The notes beneath the pieces were generated by a model. The model was not told the DNA's origin, made no database searches, and saw nothing but the letters and a program-made list of their open reading frames with translations. Below, piece after piece: positions 29,793 to 55,325 of a DNA stretch of 64,000 bases (positions are counted from its first letter, which is position 1; each line of letters starts with the position of its first letter). Made by a program: the position numbers and the translations under genes. The DNA is from Eublepharis macularius (taxonomy: Eukaryota > Chordata > Lepidosauria > Squamata > Eublepharidae), in NCBI RefSeq assembly GCF_028583425.1, contig NC_072791.1, positions 11,861,868-11,925,867 on the forward strand, read 5' to 3'.

Positions 29793-30024
29793 CAGGCTGA
29801 GGATGGTGGAGCAGCAAATGTCCAGCTCTAGAATAGCTAAGGAAGATCAGGAGCTTCTGAGCAGAAGAAGGTTTGCTATTATGGCCTCCAGGAGAAAAAT
29901 TTTGATGGGTTGGGAGCCTGTGGTACAACTTCTCCTGAGTCCCCCCCCCCGCCCTCCCCGACCCCCTTCTCTGGCCAGTGTCCAGGCAGCCAGGAGGACG
30001 GCAAGAAGCAGCCAGTGGTATAGT

Positions 30025-30218
30025 CAGGGCTTTTTTTCTGGGAAAAGAGGTGGTGGAACTCAGTGGGTTGCCCTCGGAGAAAATGGTCACATGGCCAGTG
30101 GGCCTGCCCCCTGATCTCCAGACAGGGGAGATCAGGGGGCGGGGCCACTGGCCATGTGACCATTTTCAAGAGGTTCCGGAACTCCTTTCCACCGTGTTCC
30201 AGCTGAAAAAAAGCCCTG
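30025..30218. mobile_element. hAT-type palindromic MITE, second copy
   Basis: CAGGGCTTTTTTTCTGGG to AAAAAAAGCCCTG with a perfect 8-bp duplication GGTATAGT (30017-30024, 30219-30226). Shorter centre than the 21068 copy. Confidence 0.92.
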
Positions 30219-30407
30219 GGTATAGTTATGCAGAAAAGCCAAGTGATCAGTGAACAATGTTGACCAGAGGCACCAGCCCCAAACGAGGCAAGTATGAGCT
30301 GAGGGGGACAGGCAGCAACAGTCCTTGGCTTCACTTTGATGCTGGCTGCTGCTGCTTGTTTATACTTACACGTTAGCCCATTAGCTGGCAGTCCTCCATC
30401 AGATGAG

Positions 30408-30530
30408 AAAAGTACCCAGTAGCACCTTTAAGCCTAACCAACTTTACTGTAGCATAAGCTTTCGAGAACCACAGCTCTCTTCATCAGATGCATGGAGGGT
30501 ATGAAGAAACTAGTGGGTATGAAGAAACTG
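30408..30530 (-). mobile_element. PLE end, family A, solo
   Basis: Possible 12-bp duplication CCATCAGATGAG and CCATCTGATGAG on the two sides. Contains the intact hammerhead-like core at 30452-30491. Confidence 0.7.
30452..30491 (-). ncRNA. Hammerhead-ribozyme-like motif, family A
   Basis: GCAU, CUGAUGA, GAGA hairpin UCUC, GAAA, GCUU, AUGC on the minus strand. Core intact. The loop (GCUGUGGU) differs from the other copies. Confidence 0.47.
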
Positions 30531-30661
30531 CCATCTGATGAGGTAGTGGGGCTGGAAGGGAACCAGTGGGGCTGAAGAGCCATTCTCCATGCCTATTGAT
30601 GCCATGCTGTCCACCCTGTTGCTAAGTCGTAGAGAGCTTTAAAGGTCCCAGGAGTTTATGA

Positions 30662-31190
30662 TGTGAGAATTAATGCCCTAGCAGGAATAAGATGGCAAAT
30701 GGGGAAGCAAGCTCAGGAGAGGCATCCTATGGTCTATACGAAGACCGCCGGAGCTGCTTTCACCTCAGCCAGACCCGCAGTTCTGAGAGTGGGGAGAAGG
30801 TGCAGCAGGAGAAAGAGGCAAGCAGTGGCAGAGGGGGAGATGACTCCAGCGTCCATCACAGCGAGGAGAAGGAAGCTTCTTCAGCCCCCTTCCCACAAGC
30901 TCAGAGCTCTGTGTGCTTTCAGTTGAGCAGCTGCGGCTGCAGCCTCAGCTGCTCCTTCGGCTGCTGCTAGCCACCTGTCAGCTTCGGGCTCCCCTCGCCG
31001 ACTCTCCTTCCCATCCTTCTGCCCCTGCTGCTGCTCCTGACATGCCCACCCCCACCCCTGAGCTCCTGGAGGAAAATCTGAGCAGCGCAGATTTCCCCCA
31101 GGAGATCGCGGGGGTGGGGTGGGGACTACACTTCCCATGTAAACCTGCAGGAACCCGACACGTGAGAACATCTCATGTAGTTTAGCTCTC
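30662..31190. other. GC-rich unassigned region with an open frame
   Basis: A plus-strand frame of 92 codons (MANGEASSGEASYGLYEDRR and on, 30692-30970) is Ser/Glu/Gly-rich and ends in a Cys/Ser run. Overlapping frames on both strands are also open, as expected of GC-rich DNA. No family recognised. It may be a repeat fragment. Confidence 0.25.
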
Positions 31191-31199
31191 AGTTTGCTT

Positions 31200-31790
31200 C
31201 CAGTTGCAAGACTGTCCCTCCTTGCTTCCATTTGGTTCTAGTTGTAAGACTGTGCCTTGCTTCCTTTTGGTTTGGGTGATTCTCTGGCGTGGTGTTGGTC
31301 CTCATAGGGAACAAAAGGGAGTGGCTGATCAGCCTTGTCAGGGGACGCTGAGGTGTTGGGGGGGGCTGTCAGTTTGGTTCTGTTGGGCTTCCCCAGGGAT
31401 GAGCTTGCATTTGGGAGTGGCCCTTGGCTCTGGCATCTTCACTCTGTGCATATGTGGGAATCAGTGACTGGTCAGCTTGGGGATAGTGACTGGTCAGCCT
31501 GTTTAGGGTGTGCTGGTTTTTTGAGGACTTCAGTTTGGTTCTGGTGGGCTGCCTGGTGTGGAAATTGTATTTGGGAGTGTGCCTCTGGCCATGTCAGCCT
31601 TGGTCCTTGTGTTTCTGCTGTGGGAGCCACCTTGGAGTTTTTCCCCACAATAGAAACAAATGGAGTGGCTCTGGCACCATTTGGGGGGGGCATAAGGTGG
31701 CTCCCTGGGGTCCAATCTCCCTAAAACGTGGGTGCTTTTGAGAGGACAGTGAAGAATAGGTCCTCCAAATTTGATAGAATCTGCTTGCAA
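31200..31790. repeat. Degenerate repeats, TTTGGTTCTG-type
   Basis: CAGTTTGGTTCTGTTGGGCT at 31369 and CAGTTTGGTTCTGGTGGGCT at 31530, each followed by GCATTTGGGAGTGG-like or GTATTTGGGAGTGT text. A diverged unit of about 160 bp, unclassified. Confidence 0.4.
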
Positions 31791-32530
31791 AATGCCACCG
31801 GTAGCCCCAATGTTTTTCCCGATAGAGACTAATGATTGGAGGCCACTGGCAAAATACCACCCACTGCCCCCCTAGATAGCCACAATATTTTTCCTGATAG
31901 GGAATAATGATTGGAGGTAGCTGGGTCACCTTCTTTGGGGGGGCCATGCAATGGAAAAAAACGGATAGCTCTTGCCAATACTTCATGGGGCATAGCTGCT
32001 GCTCTTTTAGCAGGAGGCAGAATTGCTAATATAGTAATCAAACTACTATTAAATATGGCTGTGGAGAAACGCCATTCTGATTGTGGAGTTAACTTTCTAT
32101 GGGCTGCAGAGGGGAGGGGCCAGTTCTGGAGCAGAATGTGATTGGAGGGAGAGCAAGTCAGTTGGTGGAGGGGAGTTGGAAGTTGGCAGTTGGTGGCTGG
32201 GGAGCAGAGGGAGAGATGGCTCTGAGGGGAGGGGTAGATCTAGTGTAACCCCAGGTACCAAAGGATTGGGCCTGCCCTACACAACATCGAATTAGGGCAT
32301 GAGGGAGACAGAGTAAGGGTTTCTGTTTCTGTTTTATTATCCCTTCCATTCACTGTATATTTGCCTGTGTATAGTTAGAAGTTAAATAAATGAGTTTTGG
32401 AATTTATGAAGGAAAAAGGCTCTTCTGTTCCACACAGTCCCCCAACTGCTTGGGCCCACTAGCATAGGAGGGAGGTTAGGAGGCTGTCCTGCCTAACCAG
32501 GACCCCATACAGGGACAGTGGTGGCAGCAA
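31791..32530 (+). repeat. Possible solo LTR fossil
   Basis: A region with a TTAAATAAATGAG polyadenylation-like stretch and, after 32510, GGGACAGTGGTGGCAGC, which resembles the primer-binding zone of LTR elements. No coding parts are attached. Family uncertain. The piece at 31955-32075 recurs reversed at 63085-63205. Confidence 0.25.
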
Positions 32531-32639
32531 CTACCCGGAGACAGGAACGGGAGACAGCCCCTTCAGGTGCCTGGCCAGAGACTAGAAAAGGGAGGGGTAG
32601 GCAGAGCAGGGTCTACCAGTGGGAGGAAAGGCCCCATTT

Positions 32640-33370
32640 TGCCACAATGGCAAATGGAGCAAGTTCAATTCATTTTTATTTTTTTATTTATTCATGTTTT
32701 TTATCGTCTGCCCTTCTCACTGAGGCTCAAGCAGGGCCGGATCGAGGGCAGGGGGGTAGTCTGCCCCTGGCACCACCAAGGAGGGGGCGCCGGGAGCAGC
32801 TCCTAGCTGCTGGAGCATGCATGCAGCAGCATGGGCAGCCGCGATGCCTTTCGCTTGCCCCGTGGGACAGGGGGCGGCCGGCTTGCCGTGCACCCCCTGT
32901 CCTGCAGGGCAGGCAAAGGGCAGTGCAGCCGCCCTAGCCATTCGCTTGCCCCGCAGGAGAGGGCAGCTGGCCACCCCGTCTTGCGGGACAGGTGCATGGC
33001 GCATGCAGCCTCACAGCCCCCCGCACTGCCTTTTGGCTGCCCCGCAGGACAGGAGGCGCACGGCATGCCAGTCGCCCCCATCCCATGGGGCAGGCAAAAG
33101 ACAGCGCGGGGGGCTGCAAGGCCACCTGTGCCATTCGCCTGCAGAGAAGCAAATGGCACAGGCGGCTTCCCAGCCCTGCATGCTGCCTCCGGCGCCCGCA
33201 TGATGACATCACCAAAATGACATCATCACACCACGTTGAGAGCGCGCGCGTGCACGCCCAACAAGGGTTGCCCCGGGCACCGGCAACGCTAGATCCGGCC
33301 CTGGGCTCAAGGTGAATTACACAGTGTGGATCATTACAGTCAATGTCAAGGTATTTCAATACACTTGTAA
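32640..33370 (-). mobile_element. L2-type LINE 3' tail split by the hAT element
   Basis: On the minus strand, CACTGTGTAATTCACCTTGAG joins across the hAT to CTCAGTGAGAAGGGCAGACG and an A-rich tail at 32640. Related to 62985-63085. Confidence 0.55.
32732..33303. mobile_element. GC-rich hAT-type non-autonomous element
   Basis: Ends CAGGGCCGGATC and GATCCGGCCCTG with a perfect 8-bp duplication GGCTCAAG (32724-32731 and 33304-33311). The interior repeats CCTGCAGGGCAGG-like units in both orientations. It is inserted in an L2-type tail. Many open frames on all strands are a by-product of GC content. Confidence 0.9.
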
Positions 33371-34089
33371 GGGACACAGCCTCCTTCACTAGTCCCACTT
33401 GCTACAATCAGCCAACCCCAAACTTGCAGAGGTGGCTAGGGAGGCAAAGGGACTATTCCAGTCACAAAGAGTTAATATCCCCAGCAGGTCCAGAATGGGT
33501 GTGTGTGTATCCCTGGCAAGTAATTCACAAGGTCAATTTAAATACAAAATATATCATTTATTACAACAAAAACAGTATCTGAGCACGTCAGTGCAGAAAA
33601 TAGGAAAAAATCAATAAAAAATATACACTGATCTAAATAACCTTAACTAACAACTGAAAGCTAGCTGCTTAATTAATCACACATCAAATTCCCCATATCA
33701 CCATCTTTCACCCTGTTTCCAGCATAAGTCCATTCCTCCTAGATTAGGGCAATCGTACTTCTCAAGATTAGTATAGAGCAGCCAGCAACCTTCTCTTAAC
33801 AACTGAGGTGTATACTCCACCCTGCAGCCAAGCCTCCTTCAGCCCCTCTCCTTTTTCCTTCTAAAGCAAGGAACCGGCTTTTTCAACCTCCTCAAGCCAA
33901 TCACAATTCTTCTACCTAGCTTGGCAAAATGCCAGGATGTAATCTTGAAGGGATATTGATTGCAACTTGCTTCAGCTTCTAACCCACGCAAGTTAGGGCA
34001 ACTTCCAAACAAAAGGGGCCCCAGCTGGCTTAATCAGCAAGTACAAGAAAATACCCTGACCTAAAGCACAGCGAAGTTTGCTACCAAAG
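33371..34089. other. No gene recognised
   Basis: AT-rich, with no coding frame or repeat that I can name. Confidence 0.3.
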
Positions 34090-34550
34090 AAAGCACAACT
34101 TAATCTTTTATTCATATTAATATTTTTATTCTTTACAACATGTAATAAGGTATATACACACACATTTGCAAAGATTTAAAACCTGCAGAAATCCAATACA
34201 AAGTTGAGGAATTGGTGGAACTGTGCACGTGTAATTCGAAGATCGACATATTAAACAACACAGGATCTTGCCATTAGGATCATAGTTATACAAATAGGAA
34301 GAAAGTTTATAATCACTCACTCTATCTCTTTACTGAAGTATCTCTTTGAGACAGCGTCCATATATTACAGCCCTCCCATCAGAGAAGAAAGCCCTCTTGG
34401 ATAATTCAGTTTTACGTAGTTTGTGGAAAGTCAGGAGTATGGGAGCTTTCTTGACCACTTCAGGTAGGCCATTCCATAAAGTGGGGGCCACTAGTATGAA
34501 TATGAAAGGGAGAGGTGTTGTTTTAAGTTATTGTAGATTTTTATAAATAA
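34090..34550 (-). mobile_element. L2-type LINE C-terminal fragment and adjoining dispersed repeat
   Basis: Minus strand 34500-34400 reads like the end of an L2-type ORF (WNGLPEVVKKAP, LLTFHKL). 34330-34090 matches 62160-62360 (for example ATGATCCTAATGGC and GGATTTCTGCAGGTTTTA), so the pair is one dispersed repeat. Confidence 0.5.
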
Positions 34551-35879
34551 ATGTAGAGAGAAAAGTGAAAAATAAAAAGTGTGGTTTATTTCCGAATCAT
34601 TATTTCATAATCATAATTGTGGCACCAGCAAAACATTTTGTACCTTCTATTGAAATTTAAATTTGGTAATAAAATTTAATAAAGAAATGAGAAGGGGATA
34701 TAATGAGGAAGGGAATTAGGAAAAGGAAATGGAGAGAGAAAGAGAGAGAGAAAAAGGGAGACTATACTAATCTGTTATACTTTGCCCAGAAAAAGCCAAA
34801 AAGTGAAAAGTAACAAACAGGAGGATTGCCCAGCAGAGAGATTTCTATTTTCAATATGCTAATTTCTTTGTGCTTCCTGAAGAACAAAAAAAAAAGGAAC
34901 AAAGTGCAAGGTCATCTTGTTATTTTTATATCCTAGGAATTATCAGAGATGGTGCTCTAGTTGATAAGCTGTCTGTTTATCAGATCTGCCAAGCTGCTCT
35001 TTTGCTGCGTCACAAATGTGAGTAGGCCTAGGCTCATGGAAGCTTCTGTCTCAAGTCTCTTATTTCTAACCAATGCAACCTAAATTCCTAAAGCTGTGGT
35101 CTTCCCCTTGTGAGCCAGGATCTACTGGCGGATTGCGTGAACCTTTAGAGCACTGAACCTTCACAAAGAAATAAATGCTGCAGTGTGTAGTGGGGCTTAC
35201 TCCTAAGTACATTCCCACATGCACACTTGAGATCTCAGTGAACTTGAGAATCTAGCTGAGTCCTAAAGACCAATAGCAGTGACTGCATAGAATAAGAGGA
35301 GCATAAAAGGAGGGGACAGGAAAGCAGAACTTACCACTTTCTGCCATAAAGAAATAGGGGGATAGGAAATGGGGGGGGGCACAAAATGCAAGAGCAGTGA
35401 AGCCTGAAAATGAAACTCCAGCAGATTCTGCCATGAGATCCAAGCTCTAAAGAAAACCACGCTCAGTGCAGAGGTGCATTCGGGGGAAATCGTGCAGGCA
35501 GAGAGCACAGAACGAGGCGCTTCTTGCTGCCCAAGCACCTTCATCTCAGCCACCAGGAAACGTTTTTCCATTTCCCTTCCAGTAGGACTGTGGAGCTCTT
35601 AAAAGGGAGGATGAAGACTAAAGGGAATGGAAAAAGAAAAGCTTCCAAGTGTGAGCAACACAAGGATGTGGGAGGGGAGGGGGGAGGCACTCCTGCTTTC
35701 GGGGGTCTGAGAGTGGAAGGCAGGTGAGTCTCCCTAGGAAGACCCTTCTCTTTGTCTGGGTGGGTGTCTGTGGTGTCTGTGGGGCTGTAATTGAAGCCAC
35801 TTCCACTATGCCTGCACAACCATTCTTTCATCTGCACTAAGAAGAAGTCCAGTGGATATTTTGACAGGCAGGCAGATTT
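34551..35879. other. Downstream flank of gene 3, no gene recognised
   Basis: Includes a GAGA-rich stretch near 34730-34760. TTTATT at about 34586 could act as a minus-strand AATAAA. No supported feature otherwise. Confidence 0.3.
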
Positions 35880-36174
35880 CCCTCTAATCAAAGCTTTTCC
35901 CACACTCTACAAATGTATATGGTCATTCTCTTGTATGAATTTGCTGATGGACATTAAGCTGTGAATTCTTAGCAAAGATCTTTCCACACTCAGCATCTTT
36001 ATACGGATTCTACCTGGTGTGGATTTGTTGATAGGAAGTAAGCTGTGTACTCCAAGCCAAGCTCTTCACATACTCCACACATTTATATAGTTTCTCTCTG
36101 TGTGGATTTGTTGATGGACAGTAAGATCTCTGTTCTGAGCAAAAGTCTCCACTATCCACAAATTTATATGGTTT
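35880..36174 (-). pseudogene. Decayed fingers downstream of gene 3 stop
   Basis: Three to four degenerate finger repeats follow the stop in mixed frames ([18 protein letters not shown] and similar pieces are visible). They probably lie in the 3' UTR. The same arrangement is seen behind genes 2 and 4. Confidence 0.7.
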
Positions 36175-43289
<7,115 letters not shown>

Positions 43290-43510
43290 CTTCTCTTCTT
43301 CTCCAAAGAGAAAGGTGGGTAAAAGCAGGAAAGAGGGAGACGGTAAGGGAGGCAAGGAAGAGAAAGAGAATATGGTAGGCGAGGGGCAAATGAGATGCCC
43401 CCCAAAAGTTCTTGAGGGCTTCCAGTTTTTGCCAAACTATAAACTAAAGATTCCTGCAGCATTCAGATGCCAACATGACATGGGACCAGGAGTGGGACAC
43501 ATATTTACAA

Positions 43511-43671
43511 AATGGTTGTGAAGTTAGAAAGAGTGAACCAGGAGCAGAACGGAGTAACTGAGAGTCCCAGAGGTGCTAGATGTCTCAAATGGTGCTGCAG
43601 ACAACTGGAGAAGATTTCAGCAGCAGTGTGGCTTGTCTATGGAAGATGCTGCAGCCATGGAGGAGCCAAAG
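43511..43671 (+). other. Conserved antisense block, gene 3 copy
   Basis: Starts ATGGTTGTGAAGTTAGAA and ends GAGCCAAAG before a good donor match GTGAGG. Antisense to gene 3. A parallel frame reads NWRRFQQQC, which aligns with the gene 4 copy. Confidence 0.32.
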
Positions 43672-44809
43672 GTGAGGAAGGAGACCCTAATTTGGAAGCT
43701 TGCAGGGCCCCAATCTACTGATTGGCTTCTCATCTTTCCACTAACTGTGCAGATGAGAACCCTAATTATGATAAGCCAGAAGAGGTGTTTATGCTAACTA
43801 CAAATGATGTTTTTGAAGGGTACATTTTAAAGTAAGGCGTTGATCTGTGAATATTATCTTGATAGGGTGTTTTCAGTCTACAAAGCAGTATACGTTGTCA
43901 TTCAAGGAGCTATGTTTTTATATTCTGGCGGGGTTTTTTAATGCTGGATTATTAATTGAAACCTATTAGTCTTTTATGTTTTCATTACCATTTGCTTTTT
44001 AAGCTACCTCAGTCATGTTCTCTGAAGAGGCAGCATAAAAATTCTTGAAAGAAACAAATATCTCTGTCATACAAGGAAGTGAATGCCAGACAGCGATCTC
44101 AGTGGCTTATCTGAGAAACCCAAGTCCGACACATGACTTCACAGGGCTTGTGGACTCATTAAGAAAGGGTCAGATTGTCTGAGGTGAAAAGGATTTGAAA
44201 AGAAGAGGTGGATCCCCAGAAGCCAAAGATCTTCCATAAGCAAAGGGAACTGAACTGTGCCAGGCTGAAAAAGTCACCCAGAAGACTTCGGATTTCCAGG
44301 CAAGGAAATTCATGCTGAGTCTGTGAGGAGAATTGTGCCTTCAGTAAGCCATAGCAGAGTGAAGAGGGATAGCCTCCAAAACCCCAAGGTTGCAATTCTA
44401 GAACAGCAAGAAAAATCAAGAAGGTCATGTGGAAAGATGACTGCACAGGAATTCCACTCTATCTACTGCCATCGCAGCAGCTTTGCTCCTCTGAGCAGGA
44501 CTTTCTGCTGGTGACACCATGAACATGAACAAAACCTACAGTTGCCTGTTTTTATGCACTGCTTTGGGGATCTGATCCATTTGTTAGGATCAAATGATGC
44601 TTGGAGGGGAATCTAAAGAATTCGGGGGATGGCTCTCTGTTTATTCTTTGGCTCTGCATAATGAATGGATGTGCTGCTTTGCATTCCATTGGGTTTGTTG
44701 CAGGACTCATGGCTTATGGCCACCTGGTATTGGTTTGTTGGTTTAATGCAGGCTCCATCTTTTATTTCTAGGCTCATACTGGGATCAAAACGGGATCCCT
44801 GTGAGTGTA

Positions 44810-45000
44810 GGGTGCCGGGGGCTACACCGCACATGTGCACACTCTGTAGTGGCCCCCACCTTAAAGAATGGCCTTCCTGAGGAGTTCATAAAAGCTCCCC
44901 CTCCCCTAGCTTTCTGCAAACTGTGGAAGATTGAATTATTTAGGAGGGATTTATAATCAGGCAATAGGCCTGTGGTATATGAAAAGGCTCAGAGAGAGGG
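44810..45000 (+). mobile_element. L2-type LINE C-terminal fragment
   Basis: Reads GPHLKEWPS and, in the next frame, LPEEFIKAPPPLAFCKLW then ELFRRDL, like the end of an L2-type ORF. Corresponds to the L2 piece at 8165 and 28505, but retains more 5' sequence. Confidence 0.5.
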
Positions 45001-45573
45001 ACTGGAAAAGGGACTGGGACTGTAAACCAGGGACCAGATGCCCCAGATACGGGTTTCAGCAATATAAAAGAAAAACTCGGTATTCTCGAATTCCCAGACA
45101 GATGCTCTCATCCAATTAGAGAATCCTGAATTTATCCAGAGATTATTTCCTATGGGAGGAAATGTTTGGAGGGACTGGAGCTGCATTGTTCAAGTAAACT
45201 GCACCAAATTTGCCAGGAACCTACTCCTGACTGTCCACTAAAGACCCCCCAAATTACAGGAAGTTTTGACCATGGGACCCAATGCTATAGGTCCCCGAAT
45301 AAGCTGCCCCCAGCCACTCTCCGTGGTTTCCTTGTGGGAAAACCATTAAAACAGAGAATCCTTATTCTCTTCAGGGAAATAAGGGGAGGGCTGAGGCTTG
45401 CTGAGGTGGCCGGAGATGCCTCCCTTATTGCAAGAAGGACTCCGCTCCACCCCCAGGGAAGAGGAGCTGCCAGAGAGCAAGAAGGAAAGCCCTGGAGGTC
45501 AACTGAGCCCTCTGGCTACTATTGCCAAAAGCAGGGAGGCATTTTGCAACGGAAATATTTGTCCACTGCTTAC

Positions 45574-45710
45574 CTCTTTTTAAACAGTCCTCTAGTGTTG
45601 CCTCCCCTCCCCTTCCCCACTCAACACCGGAAGTGACTGAGGCAAGTCAGGTGACTTTCTTTCTCAGGGCCTCTCTAGGAATGGAGACTCCTTCCTTTTA
45701 ACCCTTAGAT
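45574..45710 (-). promoter_or_regulatory. Gene 3 non-coding first exon and promoter-proximal block
   Basis: Conserved first-exon block ending at the donor after 45574. It has the best ETS-type match of the four, ACCGGAAGT at 45626-45634. Direction and spacing mirror the gene 4 block at 46080-46213. Confidence 0.5.
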
Positions 45711-46079
45711 GAACAGTCTAGAAAGCCCCCAAACCCCCACTTCTGGCTTTGCCCTGCGGATGGTGCATTTTGACACTGAAACAAAATAAAACCACCCTCA
45801 CCTTGTAACTCGTTTCTTAGGCTATAGGCAGCACCATAAAAACCATACATCCGCCCCTTCAGGGCACTGTCACAGCACAGCAACAAGAATCCAAGGCACG
45901 CTTCTCATGGGTCCCGAGGATTTTTAAATGGGGTCATCCCAGCTTACCATCAGATCTTATGTCCATAGCCACAGATTGCCCCTGCCATGGTACCAGAAGT
46001 TCGAGTGGTTCTAATGATTGCCTCTTTAATTTTGTTTCAGTCTGTGCTTGTTCCTCCTGTGCTGTCTGGAGAGTCAACC
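45711..46079. promoter_or_regulatory. Divergent intergenic promoter region between genes 3 and 4
   Basis: About 370 bp separate the two conserved first-exon blocks, which point away from each other. The interval is not an obvious CpG island and I see no confident TATA box. A shared or bidirectional promoter is inferred from geometry only. Confidence 0.4.
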
Positions 46080-46213
46080 TAAGAGTTAAAGGGAAGGAGT
46101 CTCGGTTCCTAGAGAGGCCTGAAGAGAGAAAGTCACCTGACTTGCCTCCCTCACTTCCTGTGTTGATTGGGGAATGGGAGGGGAGGCAGCACTGGAGGAC
46201 TTCTTAAAAAGAG
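46080..46213 (+). promoter_or_regulatory. Gene 4 non-coding first exon and promoter-proximal block
   Basis: Plus-strand counterpart of the blocks at 8.7, 29.1 and 45.6 kb. An ETS-type CACTTCCTG lies at 46152-46160. The exon ends AAAAAGAG before a GTAAGC donor at 46214. Confidence 0.5.
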
Positions 46214-46525
46214 GTAAGCGATGGACTAATGTTTCCTTTGCAAAAGGCCTGCCTGCTTTTGGGAATGGTAACCAGAGGGCTCCATGCCAGGGCTTTTCTG
46301 CTTATTCTCATAAAGCTCCTCTTCCCTGGGGGTGGAGCTGAGTCCTTCTTGCAAGAAGGGATGCTTCTCCTGCCTTTTTTCCTCTGCATTGGGCAGCTGC
46401 CTGCAATCTCTAGCAAAATAGCCTTTCTTTTGTAATCGTATTTGGAGTTCTCGTCTGTGCAGTTAGTGGAAAGATATGAAAGAAATCTGTGGGTTGGGGC
46501 CCTGTAAGGTTTCAAATTTCTTACC

Positions 46526-46680
46526 TCCGGCTTCTCCGTGGCTGTGGCAGCTTCCCTGCAGAACTCAGGCTGCTGTTGAAATCTTCTCCGGTTGTCTGTA
46601 GCATGATTCGAGAGATCCAGCACCTTTGGGACCCTCAGTTGCTCCGTTCTGCTCCCGGTTGACTCTAATTTCACAACCAT
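46526..46680 (-). other. Conserved antisense block, gene 4 copy
   Basis: Reads MVVKLESTGSRTEQLRVPKV and stays open to the donor match GTAAGAAA. It is antisense to gene 4, between the first exon and the SCAN exon. Its reading frame is the longest of the four copies. Confidence 0.33.
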
Positions 46681-46709
46681 TTTGTGTGCGCCTTCAGCAG
46701 CACATACAC

Positions 46710-46865
46710 TATTATTATTTATTTATTTGATTTATACCCCGCCCTCCCCACAGATGGGCTCAGGGCCACTAACAACATTCAAAAAAATACATTAAAAGTC
46801 ACAAAAATGTAAAATCAATAATAATTTTTTAAAAGCCATTAAAATAGTCCAGGAGCAGGCTATTT
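46710..46865 (-). mobile_element. L2-type LINE 3' tail
   Basis: TTTATACCCCGCCCTCCCCA with an ATTT repeat is the reverse of a GGGCGGGGTATAAA tail. In intron 1 of gene 4. Confidence 0.5.
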
Positions 46866-47297
46866 AAACAAATATTTAAACAAACTAAAAATGGGACCAA
46901 TCGTTTTGTAAACATGCACCCCACTCCTTGTCCCATGTAATCTTCTTTGGCTAAGGAAAAATGCAGGTGTCTTTAGTTTATAGTTTAGGAATACTTTTAT
47001 TAAGCACAGTGGAGTCTTGGGTGGAAGCTCCTCTGCACTTCCTCCACCCAGCTTTTTGTTTTCAAACATCCTTGATTCGGGGTGCTCCATGAGCTATCAT
47101 GAGTCAGGGTGCATCTCTTTAGTGACACATACACACGTGTGTGTTTGTGTGCGCGTGGGTGTGCATGAGTGTCAAACACACCAGCCTACTCTTTGCAGGA
47201 GATCAAAGATCCAGCAGCTGCATTGAAATAAAGTATCTGACAGAGGAGGAAGGCTATGCACTGGTGCAGGTGGAGGCTGCTTGGAGAGGAAGGGAGG

Positions 47298-54190
<6,893 letters not shown>

Positions 54191-54784
54191 GAGGAGAGAA
54201 AACCTAGAAGGGCTTCTGCCAAGGTTTATGAGGGGGTTAAAGTCAGGCAACTTTCAAGGACGGTCAGGGGGGGGGAGCGCTTTTATATTGGTTTTCATTT
54301 GGAATTGTTTTGTAAACTGACAAACCATGTGCAAGCATGGGTGAAAAATATTTCACTGCCAAAATTATTAAATAAGAAATGCTGCCACTGTGTCAACAGC
54401 TCTAGTTGTAAGCCCTGTCTTGCCAGGGCAAATCTTAGCATCTGTTTATGCTAAAACTGGCCTATATTTTACACCTTCTGAAATGGTTTGTTTAATTACC
54501 ACCTAAAATAGTTGAAAGACATTTTATTATAAAATGGGAGTGTTTTGACCTATGCTGTTAACACATGTTATGGAGGGGTGTCGCAGATGTTAGGGTTAAT
54601 ACAGGCCAGGCTATGGGATGGAGACACCTCTGGTGTCTTTAGTTGTTCTATGCATGAATATTGACAAATACCATGCTTCTTTGTTGCAGAAGAGTATGCT
54701 ATCTTGTTGAGGCACATGTCGGTGTCAAGGGATGTACCTTGAACAGCTTTAAATGGTTTCTGATGGAATGGAATTAAAGGGTTG
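54191..54784 (+). other. Probable gene 4 3' UTR and flank
   Basis: No coding signal. An ATTAAA lies near 54367 and could serve as a weak polyadenylation signal. No repeat family was recognised. Confidence 0.3.
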
Positions 54785-55325
54785 CTGTTGGAGACCAGCT
54801 ATCTCCAGAGTAGGAATAATCTTGTGGCGTTGGGCATAATCTTATCCCTCATCTTATTCAATCTCTATGTAAAGTCTTTTGGAGAACTCATTCGTAACTA
54901 TGGAATTGGATGCCATCAGTATGCAGTTAATAACAACAACCACAACTACCTTGAACACAATACACCAGACAGACATAACAGTCGGGAAAATCGAAGAGTC
55001 TGGATAATTGACATTGCAATTCCTGAGGATGCCAGAGGTGAAGAAAAAGAACAAGAAAAAATGATTAAATATAGAGATCTGGCAAGAGAAACCACCTGAC
55101 TATGGAAGAAGAATGCAACAGTAGTCTCCATTTTCATCGGGGCACTTAGAACCATCTCGAAAAACTTGGCAAATCATATGGAAAAACTATCGCTTTCTGA
55201 CATAACACCTACAGAACTGCAAAAAGACGGCACTATATGGAACAGCATACATATTATGCTGACATCTGGTTGATACTTAAATCTCCGGCGGAAACTTGTA
55301 TCAGCTTAACAAGGCCAATCAATAA
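54785..55325 (+). mobile_element. Composite non-LTR retrotransposon fragment
   Basis: First part reads like L2-type RT (LILFNLYVKSFGELIRNYGI, CHQYA). Second part (54960-55260) reads IIDIAIPEDARGEEKEQEKM and TVVSIFIGALRTISKNLANH, similar to C-terminal regions of other non-LTR clades. The junction is an AAC-rich stretch. Clade of the second part uncertain. Confidence 0.55.

Noticed and set aside
32803-33398. Several overlapping ORFs of 95-154 codons on both strands
   Set aside because: They lie in the GC-rich hAT element bounded by 8-bp duplications. Low stop-codon density explains them, and the second copy does not keep the frames.
44810-45190. Extra coding exon upstream of gene 3 SCAN
   Set aside because: The open stretch matches the C-terminal end of an L2-type LINE and has no splice sites consistent with the gene.
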